From: Saccoglossus kowalevskii
Taxonomy: Eukaryota > Hemichordata > Enteropneusta > Harrimaniidae
DNA: 62,812 nt
Assembly (NCBI RefSeq): GCF_000003605.2
Contig: NW_003151754.1
Span: 335,700-398,511, forward strand
Direction: 5' to 3'
The stretch's first letter is position 1, and each line of letters begins with the position of its first letter. Made by a program: the position numbers and the translations under genes. Under the pieces are notes generated by a model. The model made no database searches and was not told where the DNA came from. It saw only the letters and a list, made by a program, of their open reading frames with translations. This document shows positions 59,301 through 62,812 of the stretch, piece after piece.

Positions 59301-61426
59301 TGTCTCCATAAATGGTCATGACCATGTAAAGACAATATTAATTACAGCTACCTGTTTTTATTACAGCTTTCACAAGGCACGCCGTCCATCCTGCTAGACA
59401 TCTTGTTGCAAAGGCTTCCTGATTATTACATTTACATAACTCCTGTAGTAGATTCTGTACAAGCAGTGGGATGTAGTCTAATTGATGGAACAGCTCTAAC
59501 ACAGGCGTCCAGAACTGTAAGAGGGCGTTGTCTATCTCTGGCAGTGGTGAGGTGCTCAAGTCTGAGGGGACACAAAGGGTGTTCAGATTCCAACATTGCA
59601 TTCATCCAAGCTTATATTTGTTATACCGGTACTTTGGGATGGGATCATCTGAGAAAAAAATTTCTTTAACCTTTTCACCACCAGACTTTCTCGCCAAAAT
59701 TGTTCTGCACTTTTTTCTTATATTCTTCAAAATTTCTGGAAATAAACCCTAATACAGGAGCCAACAGACAAGATTTGAGTCAATATTCACTCAAAAAATT
59801 TGGCTATATTTGTCCTAGCCTTCTGAAGCAGAGCGCAGCGATAAACAGAAATATTTTTTTGAATTTATGATGAAAAGAGGGAGCTGGTGGTGAATAGGTT
59901 AACAACATTCACAAAATCTCACAGGAAACATTTGAGAAAATTAAATCATCCCCTTATTGTATAGACACAGATGTTGTATTATTCAGTTACTGGGCCTTTA
60001 AATAAAAATGTTGTCAACTCTCAGCCTATAGACTAATCTATACATTGTACATTGGTATTACTTATTTGCATAGATGGGCCCTGAATATGAATAAAATACA
60101 TAATTATAAACACCAGAACTCACCATCTGCAGTCATTCCTAATACTTTAAGTTGATCTGGAGTTGGAACCAAAAACCCATCCTGTAACAAGGTGTTTATT
60201 AAATACACCCTGAAACATACAAGTACAATCAAGGGTAGATAAACAAAAGGCTTTACCATGGATAGAAAATGACAAGACTAGACCTATAGCCAGGGAGAAG
60301 TTAACAACTGAATAATAACTCACTTAACTTAACTATAGTAAATATATAAGCAACATAGATTAAGGAAATTTGAGTTTGAAAAGTTAACACCAATTCCTAA
60401 ATGATTTTGTTCAAATATAGTATACCAAGATCTCATATTAGTTGTCTGTATGAATAAATCTTCATGAATTTGCTGTAAAGTACTTTAATTTGCAAGACAC
60501 AGATGCCTGGCATTGGATTATTCACCCACCGTCAGGGGGACATGAGCTGGGGTTAGAGCGGTTAGTTTCACCCGACTGATGAGCATCTAAATCACCAGAT
60601 CACAACTAATACAGCATATCAAACATATCAATTATCATGAACAAACCAATTTACCAACAATGCATCATTTTGATTTTTATCTGAAGCATCAACTACCACC
60701 CCACTACCACTCCCCCCTCCTACCACAATGGTTCAATGCAGACATACTTAATTTGTCAGATACCTGTGTTTACTTTTCAACACATCTTGAATGGTTTGGA
60801 CCGCATCTTTTACTGCCTTCTCACTCCACTTTGTCTTCATCTTTCTAGACTGTATTCGCTGTTGTACAAACAAAATTAAGTGTATCAGACTGACCAACTT
60901 TCGTACCAAATGTAATGTTCAAAGCAACAAACAGAAATAAAACTACTACCCTATCATAAGCACACATACAATAATAATTTCATTTTTTTGCATACTGAAC
61001 TTTCCTGACCATAGATGTACCTGTGTTATTTATGTATTGTAGGTGAAATACTACAAGATTCAGTTTTGGTTTTGTTTTACAACAGCTATGTGGTTGAAAC
61101 AATAACAGACATTGTCAAATGAAAAAGAATCTGGTTTATTTACTTTTAATAAAAACATTAATAAAATTACACCATAGCCATTAAACATTAAAAACAGAAA
61201 ATAACAAAAGTTTAATTAGGTATAATAGGATAATTCCAGAAAATATCCATCAGTGTTTACAAATACAGTGTCTATGGCATCATTCCCAGAATGCATTATC
61301 TGCAATATAAATTACAATCTTATTGAGTGTACGTTGTATACCTGAAACATGGCCTGTTGGTAGACAATGACAGCATCACGGATATCATCTACAGGGAAAC
61401 AATAATTATTTTTATTTTCTGAGTCA
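56231..61426 (-). CDS. LAS1/LAS1L-like ribosome biogenesis protein, C-terminal eight exons (5'-partial)
   Basis: Coding exons in transcript order (minus strand): 61342-61426, 60764-60858, 60124-60209, 59352-59561, 58461-58575, 57764-58029, 56944-57079, 56231-56354. All are GT-AG with consistent phases and give about 371 residues plus a TAG stop. Recognisable pieces are LLQDGFLVPTPDQLKVLGM, a helical repeat section LQFWTPVLELFHQL, the motif TWSQYPMGMVPGQ, and a terminal WTSEEMSAITQKMTVF. These match human LAS1L in order (DGFLVPT, FWxPLL, WDTFPLGRMPGQ, C-terminal LQLF) as I recall it. LAS1 with NOL9 cleaves ITS2 of pre-rRNA in the nucleolus; the short conserved C-terminus binds NOL9. The N-terminal HEPN nuclease domain is absent here and should lie beyond 62,812 or has been lost. 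Confidence 0.85.
56944..57079 (-). CDS. LAS1-like exon with PMGMVPGQ motif
   Basis: Acceptor gtttgacag|ATTCCA, donor ACAAAG|gtatgc. It encodes DSITWSQYPMGMVPGQPLDD and on to PTSTTENTPTIQ; the W-x3-P-x-G-x-x-PGQ pattern is the LAS1L C-terminal signature. Confidence 0.9.
57233..57396 (-). mobile_element. tRNA-derived SINE with exact 11-bp target-site duplication
   Basis: ATGCAGCAGTT occurs at 57222-57232 and 57397-57407, flanking a 164-bp insert. Read on the minus strand, it starts with a tRNA-like head: an A-box-like TAGCCTAGTGGTTG and a B-box-like GTTCAAATCC. A body follows that contains two short hairpins (ATTCACTATCGAAT and GGCCAATTCCACTGGCC). The element lies in a LAS1-like intron. The body is shared with 31014-31083. 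Confidence 0.85.
57764..58029 (-). CDS. LAS1-like exon with charged low-complexity linker
   Basis: Acceptor gatttcag|TATTAT, donor TGCACAG|gtattt. It encodes SIIPYVRPAITNNAQKQISE, then a Lys/Glu-rich linker and VLPWQLCT. A perfect palindrome GTTGCCATGGCAAC (57773-57786) lies within the coding sequence. Confidence 0.85.
58461..58575 (-). CDS. LAS1-like exon
   Basis: Acceptor tttgtcag|GTGCCA, donor CTACCAAG|gtatga. It encodes ATTGDSTSPGSMYNMQWRHL then LDLCVENPAKYTLALLP; phase fits. Confidence 0.85.
59352..59561 (-). CDS. LAS1-like exon, helical repeat section
   Basis: Acceptor gtcccctcag|ACTTGA, donor AAAACAG|gtagct. It encodes DLSTSPLPEIDNALLQFWTP and continues through LLVQNLLQELC and RCLAGWTACLVKAVIKT, as in the LAS1L FWxPLL-to-W region. 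Confidence 0.88.
60124..60209 (-). CDS. LAS1-like exon with DGFLVPT motif
   Basis: Acceptor atgtttcag|GGTGTA, donor GCAGATG|gtgagt. It encodes VYLINTLLQDGFLVPTPDQL then KVLGMTAD, the best-conserved link to LAS1L. Confidence 0.88.
60764..60858 (-). CDS. LAS1-like exon
   Basis: Acceptor gtacaacag|CGAATA, donor CACAG|gtatct. It encodes RIQSRKMKTKWSEKAVKDAV and then QTIQDVLKSKH, a basic helical segment. Phase fits both neighbours. Confidence 0.7.
61342..61426 (-). CDS. LAS1-like exon (first one visible)
   Basis: Acceptor cttccag|TGACTC, donor TTTCAG|gtatac. It encodes DSENKNNYCFPVDDIRDAVI and then VYQQAMFQ, entering with one base that completes a codon, so another exon must precede it. It corresponds to the linker after the HEPN domain. 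Confidence 0.65.
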
Positions 61427-61629
61427 CTGGAAGAAAGATACATTTTAAACAGATATTGGATACAATTGTTGTGAATATCCACAATAAATATGCATGTCAC
61501 ATGATCAACATCAATCTTATTAAAATAAGATCCTGGTTGGCTTAATTTTTTTTTTTATATATAATTATTATTAATTTTAATTATTTACTATAATTATTAT
61601 TATTATTTATTTTAATTATTTTTTAACGT

Positions 61630-61838
61630 TACAATTATTTTGCTGCAAGAATGGTTTTGTTCGTGAAAGCCACCTGGATCTGAACAACTCGCATAGGAAC
61701 TCTCGTTCCAGTCTCACAATTTACGAGAAAAACAGCAGCCAATCAAATTCGTTGTAACATGTGTAAGATTACGCGAATGTTTTTGTTATGGTCACCATTT
61801 TGTTTTTCGTCAGCGTGAAGATTTCGGAGTTGTTATTG
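61630..61838 (+). promoter_or_regulatory. CpG-rich promoter-like patch with candidate 5' UTR exon
   Basis: CpG density rises sharply from about 61,670. A GTCACCATTTTG (YY1-like) motif is followed by TCAGCGTGAAGATTTCGGAG and a good donor TTATTG|gtaagt at 61839. The patch may begin a plus-strand transcript or serve a divergent promoter. Confidence 0.4.
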
Positions 61839-62343
61839 GTAAGTATATTGTGTATTTATAGATTCGTTTCTTGGTAAAAAAAAAAAACGACAGACAACTT
61901 TAGTCAACTGACAGTGTATGTATGACATGATATTGTGAAAATTGAAGCAATTTTGTTTGTATTCATTCGTAATGATGGATCTCAATCAATCACTTTTTGT
62001 TATTTTGCGTCGGAGGTTAACTGCAGTTCTGTAGCTCGCTTGGTTTCGCTGTCGGGTATTTCGTACGTCGTGGTGTTAACGCGAAATCAGAGAGCTACAG
62101 TTCTATCCTATACGAGTTGCTCTATTTTATCGACCTGAAATCAGGTCGGGCAGTAACAGCAGTTTTTTTCATTGGTCGATTTCACGAAGAAAACTGTGGA
62201 AAATAGGAAAACTACAGCGAAATCCCTATTTGCGGCTATAATTGAATAATTTATCGTGACGTAACGTGAAGCTGTAAATACAAGTGAACTAATTATTAAT
62301 TTTGTTTCTTTTAGTTTCAGATTGTTTCTGTTTGTTAGCTACT

Positions 62344-62493
62344 ATGTCGTATGTAGTTTTGGTTTTAAAAAAAGAGTTTTTGAATAAAGCTGGAAACCTT
62401 GCCAGTGGATACACCAGAAAAAAGATTCTCCGGAATACAGATGAAATTATTGGATTGAAAAATGGTTGGCTGTGCCCAGCAGAGCTGATATGA
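62344..62493 (+). CDS. hypothetical 49-residue ORF, possibly spliced to the 61.8-kb leader
   Basis: A strong acceptor (cttttagtttcag at 62308-62320) is followed 23 nt later by ATG and 49 codons: basic, starting MSYVVLVLKKEFLNKAGNLA and ending GWLCPAELI. AATAAA-type hexamers follow near 62,531 and 62,734. I do not recognise the protein. It could be a short coding gene, part of a longer alternatively spliced transcript, or noncoding. If the LAS1-like gene continues beyond the window, this would lie inside one of its introns on the opposite strand. Confidence 0.3.
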   Translation: MSYVVLVLKKEFLNKAGNLASGYTRKKILRNTDEIIGLKNGWLCPAELI

Positions 62494-62812
62494 TTGTTTT
62501 TACCCAGTTAGAATCAATTTGTTGGTCAAAAAATAAAATGCAGTTGTATTGTCAACAAGGATCACCCCCTAGGTACATGGTTTTATAGTTCTAAATGTGT
62601 GCAGGGAACAAAATATAAAACTGTTTTCACAGCAATTAAGACACATTGGCAATTGTCAATAATTTATTAAAAATAATATAACTGATGTCTCTGTAAATGT
62701 ACATTTTGTATTCCCAGCATGGGGACAGATCCAATAAAAGAAAATTGTGTACTACAAGTAATAATTCATATGCAAGACAGAGCTTTTAACTACAATTTCT
62801 GTAGTCAATCAC

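Overview
This is a eukaryotic, animal nuclear window. It has multi-exon genes with GT-AG introns, one first intron of about 11.8 kb, dense small DNA transposons (MITEs), a tRNA-derived SINE and minisatellites. Protein content fits a bilaterian invertebrate. The overall base composition and the contrast between CpG-rich intergenic DNA and CpG-poor gene bodies would suit a marine invertebrate such as a hemichordate or lancelet, but the sequence alone does not prove the taxon.

Layout: (1) Positions 1 to about 28,080 hold no protein-coding gene that I can recognise. The stretch is CpG-rich and carries a 36-bp minisatellite with higher-order structure (8.0-8.9 kb), a 39-bp tandem array alternating CTCF-like and CRE-like motifs (12.5-12.75 kb), a 13-bp repeat (10.7 kb), dispersed repeats, and many RFX X-box-like palindromes. 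(2) Positions 28,082-47,010 (+) contain a complete seven-exon gene, which I could join by phase-consistent splice sites into a 922-residue protein. It is a Regnase/ZC3H12-type NYN endoribonuclease with a CCCH zinc finger, and it also carries an N-terminal KH-like region that resembles N4BP1/KHNYN. Its introns are rich in MITEs and contain a 27-bp minisatellite and a duplicated 5' splice-site/hairpin unit. (3) Positions 47,011-56,230 are the 3' UTR and intergenic space between two convergent genes, again with MITEs and a LINE-like tail. (4) Positions 56,231-61,426 (-) contain the last eight coding exons of a LAS1/LAS1L-like gene (pre-rRNA ITS2 processing). The catalytic HEPN part is not visible in the window. 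(5) Positions 61,630-62,500 form a small CpG-rich, promoter-like patch with a possible plus-strand transcript encoding an unrecognised 49-residue ORF.

The two recognised genes both belong to RNA-cleavage pathways: mRNA decay for the Regnase type, rRNA processing for LAS1. They lie tail to tail with about 9 kb between them, and nothing in the sequence suggests that they are functionally coupled. The most unusual items are the KH-NYN-CCCH domain combination, the duplicated donor/hairpin at 40.9 kb, the nested TTAA transposon with a paralogous empty site, and the CTCF-like/CRE-like tandem array.
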